From positions 2,976,001 through 3,040,000 of the forward strand of contig CP144172.1 in NCBI GenBank assembly GCA_039636865.1: a stretch of DNA of 64,000 nucleotides, written 5' to 3'. A model generated the notes under the pieces. It was not told the DNA's origin. It worked only from the letters and a program-made list of their open reading frames with translations, and did no database searches. Of this stretch, positions 46,170 to 55,410 are shown in pieces; position 1 is the stretch's first letter, and each line of letters opens with the position of its first letter. The translations under genes and the position numbers were made by a program. This DNA comes from Dermatophilaceae bacterium Sec6.4. GTDB taxonomy: Bacteria; Actinomycetota; Actinomycetes; Actinomycetales; Dermatophilaceae.

Positions 46170-47360
46170 TCAGGATGGTGCTTGCGTAGGGGGCCCGCCG
46201 CGTCGCACCTCGGGCATGACAACGCTCAACCCGGACAGCAGCAGCGCCAGCGACAGCGGAGCGATCAGCGCATGGGCAATGCCGAAGGCATGCACGAGGG
46301 TGCCGATCACGCCGGGCCCGAGTAGACCCGCCGCGTACCCCATCGAAACCACCACGGACAGCCCTCGTCCCCCGGCGAGGTTGCCGGCGAGCCCGTAGAT
46401 CTGCGGTGCGACCAGCCCCATGCCCAGGCCCACGACGGCCCAGCCGGTGAGCAGGAGCCAGAGCGGACCGGCTACCACACAGATCAGGTAGCCGCCCGCA
46501 GCGACGGCCGCGCCGGATCGGACGACCGCGCGGCGGCCCATGGCATGCACGGCAGCGTCGCCGAGGAGCCGGATGGTAACCATCGTGGCCGACACAGCGA
46601 CCACCCCGAGCGCCGCGGTCGAGTCCGAAACCTCGGCGATCACTTTCACATCGAACGCCGACCAGTCCATCGCGGTGCCCTCTGCGATGGCGAAGCAGAT
46701 GGCCATCAGGCCCAGCAGCCACGCTGCCCGCGGGACTGCGCTCTTCCTACCGTCTGCGTCGGCGTGCGCGACCACCTCGGACTGAGCTGAGAGCCGATCC
46801 TGAAAGTAGACGCTGCCCAGTAACGCAACGCCGACCGTGGTGAGCGCGACACGCGCCAGTCCTGCCCCCGACAGTGCTGCAGCACCCAACAACAGCACCA
46901 GGAGGGACACGCCCAGGGTCCCGACGGAAAAGAACGCATGCAGCCGACTCATCACCGGCCGTTCCCGGTGCTGTTCGACCTGCACGGCGAGTGCATTCAT
47001 CGAGACATCGAGCGCGCCGTTACCGAGACCGATCAGGAGCCCGGCCACGCACGCCGTCCATATCGACGTCGCCCAGGGCAGCAGCAGCAATCCGAGACCC
47101 ATCGCCAGGGTGCCGATCTGCATCGGCCGTAACGCCCCGCGCGCATCGGAGCTGCGACCCCCGAGGTTGATGCCGACGATCGCGGACAAGCCCAGGGACA
47201 TCAGCAGAACACCGATCCCGAGTGCGTCGGTGTGCAGCTGGTCGCGCAGCGCGGGTGTCAGGGCTCCGATAGCGCCATAGCCGAATCCGTTGGCGGTGAA
47301 GGCGACGAGCACTCCAGCGAGCGCCGACGGGCTGCCCAGCGCAGGGCGGGTGGTGGTCAC
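46170..47360 (-). CDS. Major facilitator superfamily transporter
   Basis: 396 aa from a GTG at 47360 with AAGG 9 nt upstream. Twelve hydrophobic segments are visible, with the MFS loop 2-3 motif (NLGGRSSDARGALRPM) and a cytoplasmic middle loop rich in charged residues at about 190-210. The AEGTAMDWSAFDVK stretch between helices 7 and 8 resembles the FucP/YbjJ-type group. The substrate is unknown. It is 113 nt downstream of khpA. Confidence 0.83.
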   Translation of the reverse strand: MTTTRPALGSPSALAGVLVAFTANGFGYGAIGALTPALRDQLHTDALGIGVLLMSLGLSAIVGINLGGRSSDARGALRPMQIGTLAMGLGLLLLPWATSIWTACVAGLLIGLGNGALDVSMNALAVQVEQHRERPVMSRLHAFFSVGTLGVSLLVLLLGAAALSGAGLARVALTTVGVALLGSVYFQDRLSAQSEVVAHADADGRKSAVPRAAWLLGLMAICFAIAEGTAMDWSAFDVKVIAEVSDSTAALGVVAVSATMVTIRLLGDAAVHAMGRRAVVRSGAAVAAGGYLICVVAGPLWLLLTGWAVVGLGMGLVAPQIYGLAGNLAGGRGLSVVVSMGYAAGLLGPGVIGTLVHAFGIAHALIAPLSLALLLSGLSVVMPEVRRGGPPTQAPS

Positions 47361-47473
47361 GATGAGGGACCTTCTTGTGGAAATCAAGCACGTGGAGGAG
47401 CGGAAATGACCGACGCCAGGCGCTCCGGCCATCCCGGTCCACCTGGCGTCGATCGACATTCCTGACTGAGGGG

Positions 47474-47716
47474 TCAGCGCACCTGATCTGTGTCGACGAT
47501 GTCGACACGAATGTTGCGACCGCTGGCGAGCGCTCCCACGACCGTGCGAAGCGCGGACGCCGTGCGACCCGAGCGTCCGATCACCCGACCGAGATCATCG
47601 GGGTGCACGCGCACCTCGAGCATCTCGCCGCGTCGGCCGTCCTTGTGCGTCACCACGACATCGTCTTCGTGATCGACGATGCCTTTGACAAGGTGCTCGA
47701 GAGCTTCTTCCAGCAA
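47474..47716 (-). CDS. khpA: KH-domain RNA-binding protein KhpA
   Basis: 80 aa. The start is a TTG at 47716, supported because the family begins MLEEALEHLVKGIVD and no ATG is in position. The single KH domain has LGRVIGRSGRTASALRTVV (GxxG loop). KhpA works with KhpB/Jag in RNA binding and cell elongation control in Gram-positives. It lies 5 nt after rpsP, the standard neighbour. Confidence 0.93.
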   Translation of the reverse strand: MLEEALEHLVKGIVDHEDDVVVTHKDGRRGEMLEVRVHPDDLGRVIGRSGRTASALRTVVGALASGRNIRVDIVDTDQVR

Positions 47717-47721
47717 GAGAC

Positions 47722-48288
47722 TCAGCTCTCGGTGCTGGCGGCGGCCTCGGCAGTCGCTGCGTCAGCCTCCTTGGCGGCGGGCGCAGCTGCATCGGTTGCC
47801 AACTCGTCGACGGGCTTGGAGTCCTCGGCCTTCTCGGCCGGCTTCTCGGTCGCCTTTTCGGTCGACTTCTCGCTGACCTTCTCGGTTGATGCAGCGGCCT
47901 TCTTGCGGGTGGTCGCGCCACCCTTACCGGCTGCGTCGGACTCGTTCTGCGCGGCGGCCAGGGCCGCCTCGTATGCGGCCTTCTTGTCGCGCGGAGCTTC
48001 CTTCACGCGCAGGGTGCCCTCGGCACCCGGCTCGCCCTTGAACTTCTGCCAGTCACCGGTCACGCGCAGCAGAGCGTGCACCTGCTCGGTGGGCTGAGCA
48101 CCTACGCCGAGCCAGTACTGCGCGCGGTCGGAGTCGATCTCGATCAGACTGGGGTCTTCCTTGGGGTGGTACTTGCCGATTTCCTCGATCGCCCGACCAT
48201 CGCGCTTGGTGCGCGAGTCCATGACGACGACGCGATACTGGGGGGTGCGAATCTTGCCGAGACGCTTCAAACGAATTTTGACGGCCAC
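47722..48288 (-). CDS. rpsP: 30S ribosomal protein S16 with long Ala/Lys/Glu tail
   Basis: 188 aa from the GTG at 48288; the huge frame upstream is not coding. Residues 1-85 are standard S16 ([41 protein letters not shown] spans residues 2-42). The remaining 100 residues are low-complexity, rich in Ala, Lys, Glu, Ser and Thr with repeats such as [16 protein letters not shown], probably disordered. Most bacterial S16 is 80-90 aa; actinobacterial S16 may reach about 150. It heads the run with khpA. Confidence 0.96.
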   Translation of the reverse strand: MAVKIRLKRLGKIRTPQYRVVVMDSRTKRDGRAIEEIGKYHPKEDPSLIEIDSDRAQYWLGVGAQPTEQVHALLRVTGDWQKFKGEPGAEGTLRVKEAPRDKKAAYEAALAAAQNESDAAGKGGATTRKKAAASTEKVSEKSTEKATEKPAEKAEDSKPVDELATDAAAPAAKEADAATAEAAASTES

Positions 48289-48449
48289 GTTGGTGGTGTC
48301 TCCTGTTCCATCATCAGTGAGCACGGCGAGACCACATGCGAATGCATGGGGGGGCCGAGACTCGGGGTAGGCGCGCGGGCAGGTGGAAACCGACCGGACG
48401 CGCGGGTACGCGGGACAGTCTGCCAGAACCACCCGACGCGCCGAAATCC

Positions 48450-49436
48450 TCAGGCTGGCGGGTACAGACCGATGGAGCGGGCTCGTGTCCGCGCCAACCC
48501 GAAGAGCATCCGGGTCGTCGGCATCGCCACCTGCGCCAGCTGCGCCAGTTCTACGACCGATCCGAGCAGCGCATCGAGCTCGACCGGCCGACCGGCGTCG
48601 AGGTCCTGCAACATCGAGGTACGGAACGGCCCGAGTTGCCGGGTGATCCGGTGGCGGTCGGCAGGAAGCTGATCGATGGGTATGCCGAGCACTTCGCCCA
48701 GCGCCTTCGCCTCCAGCATCACTGCTTCGATCAGTTCGAGCACGAAGGGATCGTCCAGGATCAGGTCCATCGTGCTGGTGGTGAGCATGCTGACGGGGTT
48801 CATCGTCATGTTTCCCCATAACTTCCACCACACGTCGCGCTGGATCTGCGGTGAGGTCGTGGCAGCCAGACCACCGTTCACCAGAACCGCTGCGACCTTC
48901 TCGCTGAACGGGTCTGCGCCTCCTGCGGGTTTCCCCAGCACGACCGCCTCTCCCGTCGACCAGGCCACGGCCCCCGGCCTGGGCGTGCTGGCTCCCAGGT
49001 GGACCACGGAGCCGATGACCCGCCCGACAGGCAGGGCTGCCGCGATCGATCCGTCCGGGTCCGCCGTACACAACGTCCGGCCGGCGACCGACCCACCGAA
49101 CCCGCCCTGCAGGAACCACCACGGCACGCCGTTCATTGCAGTCAACACCCGGGTCTGGTCACCGAGCAGGGCAGACACGACCGGTAAGGCCGTTCCCAGC
49201 GCCGGCGCCTTCACGGCCACGACCACCAGGTCCTGGGGCCCCAGATCCGCCGGGTCATCACTTGCGACGAGCCGGTAGCAGGCCACTTCCCCGGCATGCT
49301 CGATCAGCAGCCCGTCGCGCTGCACGGCGGCCAGGGTCGCGCCGCGCGCCAGCAGCGACACTGTCGCGCCACCGCCGGCGAACGCGGCGGCGAGGGTACC
49401 GCCGATCGCTCCGGCGCCCACCACGACGACCCTCAT
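48450..49436 (-). CDS. 2-dehydropantoate 2-reductase family (PanE/ApbA) protein
   Basis: 328 aa from the ATG at 49436, overlapping the capA-like stop (ATGA). The N-terminal Rossmann motif is [16 protein letters not shown], then DLVVVAVKA; the catalytic Lys is in the [18 protein letters not shown] segment. PanE makes pantoate for coenzyme A, but many relatives act on other ketoacids, so the symbol is withheld. Coupling to a CapA-like gene is unusual. The next gene downstream is rpsP, 161 bp away. Confidence 0.82.
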   Translation of the reverse strand: MRVVVVGAGAIGGTLAAAFAGGGATVSLLARGATLAAVQRDGLLIEHAGEVACYRLVASDDPADLGPQDLVVVAVKAPALGTALPVVSALLGDQTRVLTAMNGVPWWFLQGGFGGSVAGRTLCTADPDGSIAAALPVGRVIGSVVHLGASTPRPGAVAWSTGEAVVLGKPAGGADPFSEKVAAVLVNGGLAATTSPQIQRDVWWKLWGNMTMNPVSMLTTSTMDLILDDPFVLELIEAVMLEAKALGEVLGIPIDQLPADRHRITRQLGPFRTSMLQDLDAGRPVELDALLGSVVELAQLAQVAMPTTRMLFGLARTRARSIGLYPPA

Positions 49437-50638
49437 GAGCCGTCCGCAACAGCCGGGCAGGACCTCAATGCGTTCATGGCGCGCTGAGTCCGTTTCCACG
49501 ATGCAGCATCGGAGTCGGGCGTAGAGAACTGCACGGTGTGCCGCGCGGTCGTGTTGACGTGGGTGGGCTGGTAGCTGGCGCGTTGGCTCCACCGACCGGA
49601 TGCTGTGCGGGTGAAGGTGATCTGCGCCAGGACGCCATCCCGGTTGGACTCCGTCTGCGGACCATGGCCGGGCCCCTGGTTGGAAATGAAGTTCCCGAGC
49701 CCGTAGAAGACGAACTTGCCGTTGAGCTCGGTGCACGGTTGGACGATGTGGGCGTGGGTGCCGAAGATCGCGTCGACAGCAGGTGACTTCGTCAACGCCC
49801 CGGCCAGCGCAACCTGGTCAGCAGTCGGTTGCTGCACGCCCTCTCTCCCCCAGTGGATACTGACAATTACCAGGGCAGCGCCTGCCTTCTTTGCTGCGGT
49901 GGCGTCAGAAATGATGCCCCGAGCACCGGCCGCCGGCCACAACGAACTACGCAACCACGGAGCGCCGCTGGGGACCGCGGTCGTGGGGCCGTCCGAGTTG
50001 GGGAAGGTATAGGTGTAGGCGAGGTGGGCAATCTGGACGCCCTTGACGTCGTACACCGCAGGCTTGCCCGACGTCTTCGCGTCGGCCGACGGCCCGGAAA
50101 CCTTCAATCCGGCGTCCGTCAGTTGTCGACGCGTTGAGGCCATCCCGGCAAGTCCGCGGTCGATGGTGTGGTTGGAGGCCATGTCGCAACCGTCGTAACC
50201 CGCTCGTTTCAGGGTTCCTGCTATCTCGCGCGGCACGTTGAACACGAGCGAACCGGGGACGCTCAGGTCGGTATCGGTGGTGGAGATCGGGGTCTCCTGA
50301 TGGCAGAGCGCAAGGTCGGCTGCCGAGATGGCCGATCGCACCTGCGCGAACATCGGATCGAAGTCGTAGCCCTTGCGACCTGCGGCCGACGCGTAGCCGG
50401 CGGCCTCCTGCCCGATCGCGGTGTGCAGCAGGATGTCGCCGCTGCCGCTGACGGTGACGGACGGCTGCACAGCAGGTGGTCGTGTCGACGCGGAGGCAGC
50501 CGGGGCGTCAGAGGCTGATGACGATGACGCGGCGGGCGAGGGGCTACCCGACGTGCAGGAGGACAGACCGCACGCGGTGAGGAACACCGTCGCCACACCG
50601 AGCGATGCAGCACCCCGCGAGGACCTCGATGGCATCAT
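49433..50638 (-). CDS. CapA-family lipoprotein (metallophosphatase-like)
   Basis: 401 aa from the ATG at 50638. The lipobox LTACGLSSC leaves a Ser/Ala/Pro-rich spacer (residues 28-60), followed by a PGA_cap domain: VSGSGDILLHTAIG, MASNHTIDRGLAG, VIVSIHWGREG, DAIFGTHAHIVQP and FYGLGNFI. These are the His/Asp metal sites of the calcineurin-like fold. CapA takes part in poly-gamma-glutamate capsule export in Bacillus, but CapB/CapC are absent here, so another cell-surface role is likely. Confidence 0.85.
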   Translation of the reverse strand: MMPSRSSRGAASLGVATVFLTACGLSSCTSGSPSPAASSSSASDAPAASASTRPPAVQPSVTVSGSGDILLHTAIGQEAAGYASAAGRKGYDFDPMFAQVRSAISAADLALCHQETPISTTDTDLSVPGSLVFNVPREIAGTLKRAGYDGCDMASNHTIDRGLAGMASTRRQLTDAGLKVSGPSADAKTSGKPAVYDVKGVQIAHLAYTYTFPNSDGPTTAVPSGAPWLRSSLWPAAGARGIISDATAAKKAGAALVIVSIHWGREGVQQPTADQVALAGALTKSPAVDAIFGTHAHIVQPCTELNGKFVFYGLGNFISNQGPGHGPQTESNRDGVLAQITFTRTASGRWSQRASYQPTHVNTTARHTVQFSTPDSDAASWKRTQRAMNALRSCPAVADGS

Positions 50639-50663
50639 CACGCGACCGTACTGGACCCCACGC

Positions 50664-52268
50664 TCAGGAAGGGGCGTGCCGGTCCAGGAAGCGGTAGACC
50701 TCCGTGTCGTCGACACCGGGAAATACCCCGGGCGGCATCGCGGCCAACAGGTGGGAATGGGCGCGCGCGCTCGGCCAGGCGTTGCCGACCCACCGCTGGG
50801 CGAGGTCCGCGGGCGGCAGGTTGCAGCAGGTCGGATCGGGGCAACGCGAGACCGCCCTGTGGGTGGTCTCCCGGCCGCGGAACCATTTGACGTCCTGATA
50901 ACGCACCCCGACGTTGACAGAGAAGACCCCCGCAGGGGCCCTGTCGATCGCGGCAGTGCACCAGTAGGTGCCGGAGCGGGTGTCGGTGTAGGCGCAGAAC
51001 GCCTGGGACAGGTCAGGTTGCTCGAACACCCTGCGAGCGGTCCATGCCCGACACACCCGCTGACCCTCGATGGCCCCGGTGGCGTCGCTGGGAAAGACCA
51101 CCCCATCGTTCTCGTAGGCCTTGTAGATCATCCCGTCCTGCCCTATCCGCATGAAGTGCACGGGAATGCCCAGGTGTCGGGTGGCCAGATTGGTGAAGCG
51201 GTGCGCTGCCGTTTCGTAGGAGACCGCAAACGCATCCCGAAGATCTTCGATGGCAATGTCCTTGTCCTGCATCGCCGTCCGCAGCAGCCGCACAGCGCCG
51301 TCCTGTGGCATCAGCACCGACGCGGCGAAGTAGTTGATCTCGACCCGCTGGGTGAGGAACTCGGCATAGTCGTGCGGCACGTCGTGCCCGAGCACCAGGT
51401 GCCCCAGCGCCTGCAACGCCAGCGAGCGGGAGTCGTGTTGACCGGCCTCGGGTTGCGGAAGGTAGATGCGTTTGTGGGTCATATCGGTGACGGTGCGGGT
51501 GGACCCGGGCAGGTCTGCGGTATGTACGAGCGCGAATCCGAGATGTGCCGCGATCCGGTCGACGGCCACCCGCCCTACCGGCCCACCGGCGTAGTGGATC
51601 GCCTCCAGCAGCGTGCTCGCCTCGGTTTCGATGTCGGCGAAGTAGTTGTCCGCGCCGCGCATCCGGACCCGCAGGTCGTAGTTGGCCCGACGAGCGTGCT
51701 CGGGCGTCGCGGCCCGCTCGGCCGACGTCGCCGCGATGACCTCGTGCAGCCCGACAAGCGCTTCCAGCGCCTCCAGGGGCAACCGTGGTCCGATCTTGAC
51801 CCTGGGCAGCCCGAGGGAGTCGTAGCCGGCATTTCGCTGGGCCCTCTCCAACCGGATCTCCAGGGCCGCCCGACGCGAAGGCGCTTTGGTGGCGAGGAAC
51901 TCAGAAAGCTGGGTGTCGAAGGTGGAAGCCAATGCATTGAGCAGCGAGAGCCGGGGCTCGCGCTTGCCGTTCTCGATCAGCGACAACGCCGAGGCCGACA
52001 TCCCGATCGAGGTGGCGACGTCGCCCAACGTCAGGCCCTTCTCCTGGCGGAGGTGGCGAATCCGACGTCCGATCGTCAGCGGATCGGGCTCATCGCGCAC
52101 ATCGGTCACGCTGGGGACGAAACGGTGCGGGATGGTCAGCCGCCCGGGGAGGGCGTCACCATCCGTCGGGTTGACACCTCGCGAGGTCGGCTGTGCACGG
52201 TCGGCTGAACCACGGGCGCTCGAACCACGCGTGGTGGGTGACGGCTTCATACGATCAACAGACGGCAT
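50664..52268 (-). CDS. ramB: RamB-type short-chain fatty acyl transcriptional regulator (XRE + IrrE-like + DUF2083)
   Basis: 534 aa from the ATG at 52268; 52250 is an alternative, and neither has a Shine-Dalgarno, so the mRNA may be leaderless. An XRE HTH lies at about residues 65-120 ([21 protein letters not shown]), then an ImmA/IrrE-like domain whose HExxH position reads QALGH, so peptidase activity is unlikely. The C-terminal DUF2083 part has [14 protein letters not shown] and a Cys-rich DPTCCN. RamB represses aceA/aceB in Corynebacterium; it is divergent from aceA here. Confidence 0.9.
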   Translation of the reverse strand: MPSVDRMKPSPTTRGSSARGSADRAQPTSRGVNPTDGDALPGRLTIPHRFVPSVTDVRDEPDPLTIGRRIRHLRQEKGLTLGDVATSIGMSASALSLIENGKREPRLSLLNALASTFDTQLSEFLATKAPSRRAALEIRLERAQRNAGYDSLGLPRVKIGPRLPLEALEALVGLHEVIAATSAERAATPEHARRANYDLRVRMRGADNYFADIETEASTLLEAIHYAGGPVGRVAVDRIAAHLGFALVHTADLPGSTRTVTDMTHKRIYLPQPEAGQHDSRSLALQALGHLVLGHDVPHDYAEFLTQRVEINYFAASVLMPQDGAVRLLRTAMQDKDIAIEDLRDAFAVSYETAAHRFTNLATRHLGIPVHFMRIGQDGMIYKAYENDGVVFPSDATGAIEGQRVCRAWTARRVFEQPDLSQAFCAYTDTRSGTYWCTAAIDRAPAGVFSVNVGVRYQDVKWFRGRETTHRAVSRCPDPTCCNLPPADLAQRWVGNAWPSARAHSHLLAAMPPGVFPGVDDTEVYRFLDRHAPS

Positions 52269-52281
52269 AGCGTTACTTTAT

Positions 52282-52303
52282 GTCAATTTTCACGTTTATT
52301 GAC
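52282..52303. promoter_or_regulatory. Candidate RamB operator between ramB and aceA
   Basis: GTCAAT (52282-52287) and ATTGAC (52298-52303) form a perfect inverted repeat with a 10-nt spacer. Both arms read TTGAC outwards, so each could be the -35 box of one divergent promoter, and a dimer bound here would control both. It does not match the published RamB consensus of C. glutamicum as I remember it. Confidence 0.5.
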
Positions 52304-52349
52304 GAAGAAAATCTGGCTACTTGCTCGTATTTGCCCACAGACTTCTGTC

Positions 52350-53684
52350 ATGACTTCAACCATCCCCGACAGCGAGATCAACCAAGCCCCCTCCGGCGAC
52401 GCCGGAGCAGACCGCAAGGCGCAGGCCGCGACAGCGCTGCAGCAGGAGTGGGACGCCAACCCCCGGTGGAACGGCGTGCAGCGCGACTACTCCGCCGCCG
52501 ACGTCGTGAAACTGCAGGGCAGCGTGCAGGAGGAGTTCACCCTCGCCCGACGCGGGTCGGAGCAATTGTGGGAGAAGCTGCACACCGAGGACTACGTCAA
52601 TGCGCTCGGCGCCCTCACCGGCAACCAGGCCGTCCAGCAGGTCAAGGCCGGCCTGAAGGCCATCTACCTGTCCGGCTGGCAGGTCGCAGGTGACGCGAAC
52701 GCCGCGGGGCAGACCTACCCCGACCAGTCGCTCTACCCAGCAAACTCGGTGCCGCAGGTCGTTCGGCGCATCAACAACGCTCTGCTGCGCGCCGACCAGA
52801 TCGAGTACTCCGAGGGCATCAAGACCGTCGATGAGTGGGTCGTCCCGATCATCGCGGACGCGGAGGCCGGCTTCGGTGGCCCGCTCAACGCCTTCGAACT
52901 GATGAAGTCGATGATCGCTTCCGGTGCCGCGGGCGTGCACTGGGAGGACCAGCTCGCCTCGGAGAAGAAGTGCGGCCACCTCGGTGGGAAGGTGCTGATC
53001 CCGACCCAGCAGCACGTGCGCACCCTCAACGCCGCACGCCTGGCCGCCGATGTCAGCAACGTGCCGTCCATCGTGATCGCGCGCACCGACGCCGAGGCAG
53101 CAACGCTGCTGACGACCGACGTGGATGAGCGCGACCAGCCGTTCATCACCGGTGAGCGCACTGCCGAAGGCTTCTACAAGGTCACGAACGGCATCGAGCC
53201 GTGCATCGCACGCGGCCTGGCCTACGCGGAATACGCCGACCTGCTGTGGATGGAGACCGGCACTCCCGACCTGGCGCATGCCAGGACTTTCGCCGAAGCG
53301 ATCAAGGACAAGTTCCCCGACCAGATGCTGGCCTACAACTGCAGTCCGTCGTTCAACTGGAAGAAGCACCTGGACGACGACACGATCGCTGCGTTCCAGC
53401 GGGAACTCGGCGCGATGGGCTTCAAGTTCCAGTTCATCACCCTCGCCGGCTTCCATGCGCTGAACTACTCGATGTTCGAGCTGGCCCACGGGTACGCCCG
53501 CGAGCAGATGAAGGCGTATGTGGATCTGCAGGAGAAGGAGTTCGCCGCCGAGGCACGTGGATACACCGCGACCAAGCACCAGCGCGAGGTCGGCACCGGC
53601 TATTTCGATCTGGTGTCCACTGCGCTGAACCCGCACAGCTCCACCACGGCGCTGAAGGACAGCACAGAGAACGCCCAGTTCTAA
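52350..53684 (+). CDS. aceA: Isocitrate lyase
   Basis: 444 aa from the ATG at 52350; a TTG in frame at 52299 is not favoured. It splits isocitrate to glyoxylate and succinate. The signature [11 protein letters not shown], with the catalytic Cys, is intact; [16 protein letters not shown] binds magnesium, and [14 protein letters not shown] holds substrate residues. Length is that of the prokaryotic 430-440 aa group. With aceB 36 nt downstream it forms the glyoxylate shunt for growth on acetate or fatty acids. Confidence 0.97.
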   Translation: MTSTIPDSEINQAPSGDAGADRKAQAATALQQEWDANPRWNGVQRDYSAADVVKLQGSVQEEFTLARRGSEQLWEKLHTEDYVNALGALTGNQAVQQVKAGLKAIYLSGWQVAGDANAAGQTYPDQSLYPANSVPQVVRRINNALLRADQIEYSEGIKTVDEWVVPIIADAEAGFGGPLNAFELMKSMIASGAAGVHWEDQLASEKKCGHLGGKVLIPTQQHVRTLNAARLAADVSNVPSIVIARTDAEAATLLTTDVDERDQPFITGERTAEGFYKVTNGIEPCIARGLAYAEYADLLWMETGTPDLAHARTFAEAIKDKFPDQMLAYNCSPSFNWKKHLDDDTIAAFQRELGAMGFKFQFITLAGFHALNYSMFELAHGYAREQMKAYVDLQEKEFAAEARGYTATKHQREVGTGYFDLVSTALNPHSSTTALKDSTENAQF

Positions 53685-53720
53685 CAACCCACGAAGTTCT
53701 CCGCCTCGAAAGGTCAGATC

Positions 53721-55400
53721 ATGCGTGATTCAAGCGCCACCCCGAAGATCCGCGGCGCCTTCGGCGACCGGTACGAACAGATCCTCACCCAGGACGCGCT
53801 CGCGTTCGTCGCCGCTCTCGATGGAGAGTTTGCCGGGCGCCGCGCTGAGCTTCTGGCGCAGCGTCGTGACGGGGCCCGTGCCATCAACGCCGGGGCCGAC
53901 CTGCAGTTCCTGAGTGAGACCGCCGCACTGCGCGACGATACGGGCTGGCGGGCGGCGCCGACCGCTCCCGGTCTGCAGGATCGGCGGTGTGAGCTGATCG
54001 CTCCCGTGCACAGCAATATGGCGATGCACGCGCTGGAATCGGGCGCGACGGTCTGGATCGCGGACCTCGAAGACGCGATGGCACCGACGTGGAGCAACCT
54101 CATCGACGCTCAGCTCACCCTGCACGACGTGGCGCGCGGTCAGTTGAGTGTGCGTCGCGAGGACGGGCAGGTGCGCCGCCAGCCGGCGCGTACACCGACG
54201 GTGGTGTTGCGACCGCGCGGGTGGCACCTGTGCGAGAAGCACATCAGCATCGACGGTCGACCGGTCTCCGCGACCCTGGTGGACTTCGGGCTCTACTTCT
54301 TCCACAACGCCCAGGCCCTGATCGACGGCGGCGCCGGACCATATTTCTACCTTCCCAAGCTCGAGTCGCATGCCGAGGCGCGATTGTGGAACGACGTGTT
54401 CCGCTTCGCGCAGAACGAGATCGGTATTCCCCAGGGCACAATTCGCGCCACCGTGCTCATCGAGACCGTTCCAGCAGCGTTCGAGATGGAGGAGATTCTC
54501 TTCGAATTACGTGAGCACTGCAGCGGTCTGGCAGACGGACGCTGGGACTACCTCTTCAGCTACGTGCGTACCTTCGCCCACCGCGGCACGGAATTCGTGC
54601 TGCCGGACCGCGACCACATCACGATGGCCAGCCCGTTCCTGCGGGCGTACATCGAACTGCTCGTGGCGACCTGCCACAAGCGCGGCGCGTTTGCCATCGC
54701 CGGGCCCGCGGCGACCAACCCGACCCGGCACGACGAGGACTCCCGGGTGCGGGCGCTGGCGATGGTCCGCTCGGAGAAGGAGCGCGAGGCAGCCGAAGGC
54801 TTCGACGGATCATGGGTCGCCCACCCGGCTCTGGTGCAGGTGTGCTCAGAGGCCTACGCGGCAGTGCTCGGCGACAAACACGATCAGCGCGATGTGCAAC
54901 GCGTCAGCAGAGCGACGGCCCGAGACCTGGTCTCGTTGGTCGGGATCCAGCAGACAATCAGCCTGCAGGGGGTGCGTACCAACGTCTCCGTCGCTCTGCA
55001 GTACCTGGCTTCCTGGATCAACGGCCGTGGGGCTGTCGCGATCGACAATTTGATGGAGGACGCAGCGACCGTCGAAATGGCTCGAGTCCAATTGTGGCAG
55101 TGGCTTTTCCACAACGTCACCCTTGCCGAGGGTCCTCGTGTCACTCGCGAGCTCATGGACCGTGTCGTCTCCGAAGAGATGTCGAAACTCACCCGCACCG
55201 CAGATGCCGCGACGACCGCACGCTACGAAGATGCCCGCGAGATCCTCGAGCGTGTTGCTCTGCAGCCACACCTGCCCGGGTTCTTCACCAACTACGGGTA
55301 CGTCCGGTTCCTGACCGAGCCGAACCTGCGGATGCAGGTCGGCGTGCCCGAGACCGATCTGCACCAGTCGGAGCGGGTGCTCTCCCCCGCGCTGCGCTGA
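53721..55400 (+). CDS. aceB: Malate synthase A
   Basis: 559 aa of the A (not G) type. It condenses glyoxylate and acetyl-CoA to malate. AAAGG lies 7 nt upstream of the ATG at 53721. Key parts: DLEDAMAPTWSN, VLRPRGWHL, RATVLIETVPAAFEMEEIL, GRWDYLFSYVR and the C-terminal LQPHLPGFFTNYGYV. It is co-transcribed with aceA. Corynebacteria carry malate synthase G instead, so this pairing points to a Micrococcales-type lineage. Confidence 0.96.
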   Translation: MRDSSATPKIRGAFGDRYEQILTQDALAFVAALDGEFAGRRAELLAQRRDGARAINAGADLQFLSETAALRDDTGWRAAPTAPGLQDRRCELIAPVHSNMAMHALESGATVWIADLEDAMAPTWSNLIDAQLTLHDVARGQLSVRREDGQVRRQPARTPTVVLRPRGWHLCEKHISIDGRPVSATLVDFGLYFFHNAQALIDGGAGPYFYLPKLESHAEARLWNDVFRFAQNEIGIPQGTIRATVLIETVPAAFEMEEILFELREHCSGLADGRWDYLFSYVRTFAHRGTEFVLPDRDHITMASPFLRAYIELLVATCHKRGAFAIAGPAATNPTRHDEDSRVRALAMVRSEKEREAAEGFDGSWVAHPALVQVCSEAYAAVLGDKHDQRDVQRVSRATARDLVSLVGIQQTISLQGVRTNVSVALQYLASWINGRGAVAIDNLMEDAATVEMARVQLWQWLFHNVTLAEGPRVTRELMDRVVSEEMSKLTRTADAATTARYEDAREILERVALQPHLPGFFTNYGYVRFLTEPNLRMQVGVPETDLHQSERVLSPALR

Positions 55401-55410
55401 CCGACCCAGG

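Noticed and set aside
50421..52208. 595-codon plus-strand frame opposite ramB and capA
   Set aside because: It is the antisense of recognisable XRE/DUF2083 and CapA domains, has no family signal, and is explained by high-GC codon bias.
52356..53687. 443-codon minus-strand frame opposite aceA
   Set aside because: Exact antisense of isocitrate lyase; no start context or motif.
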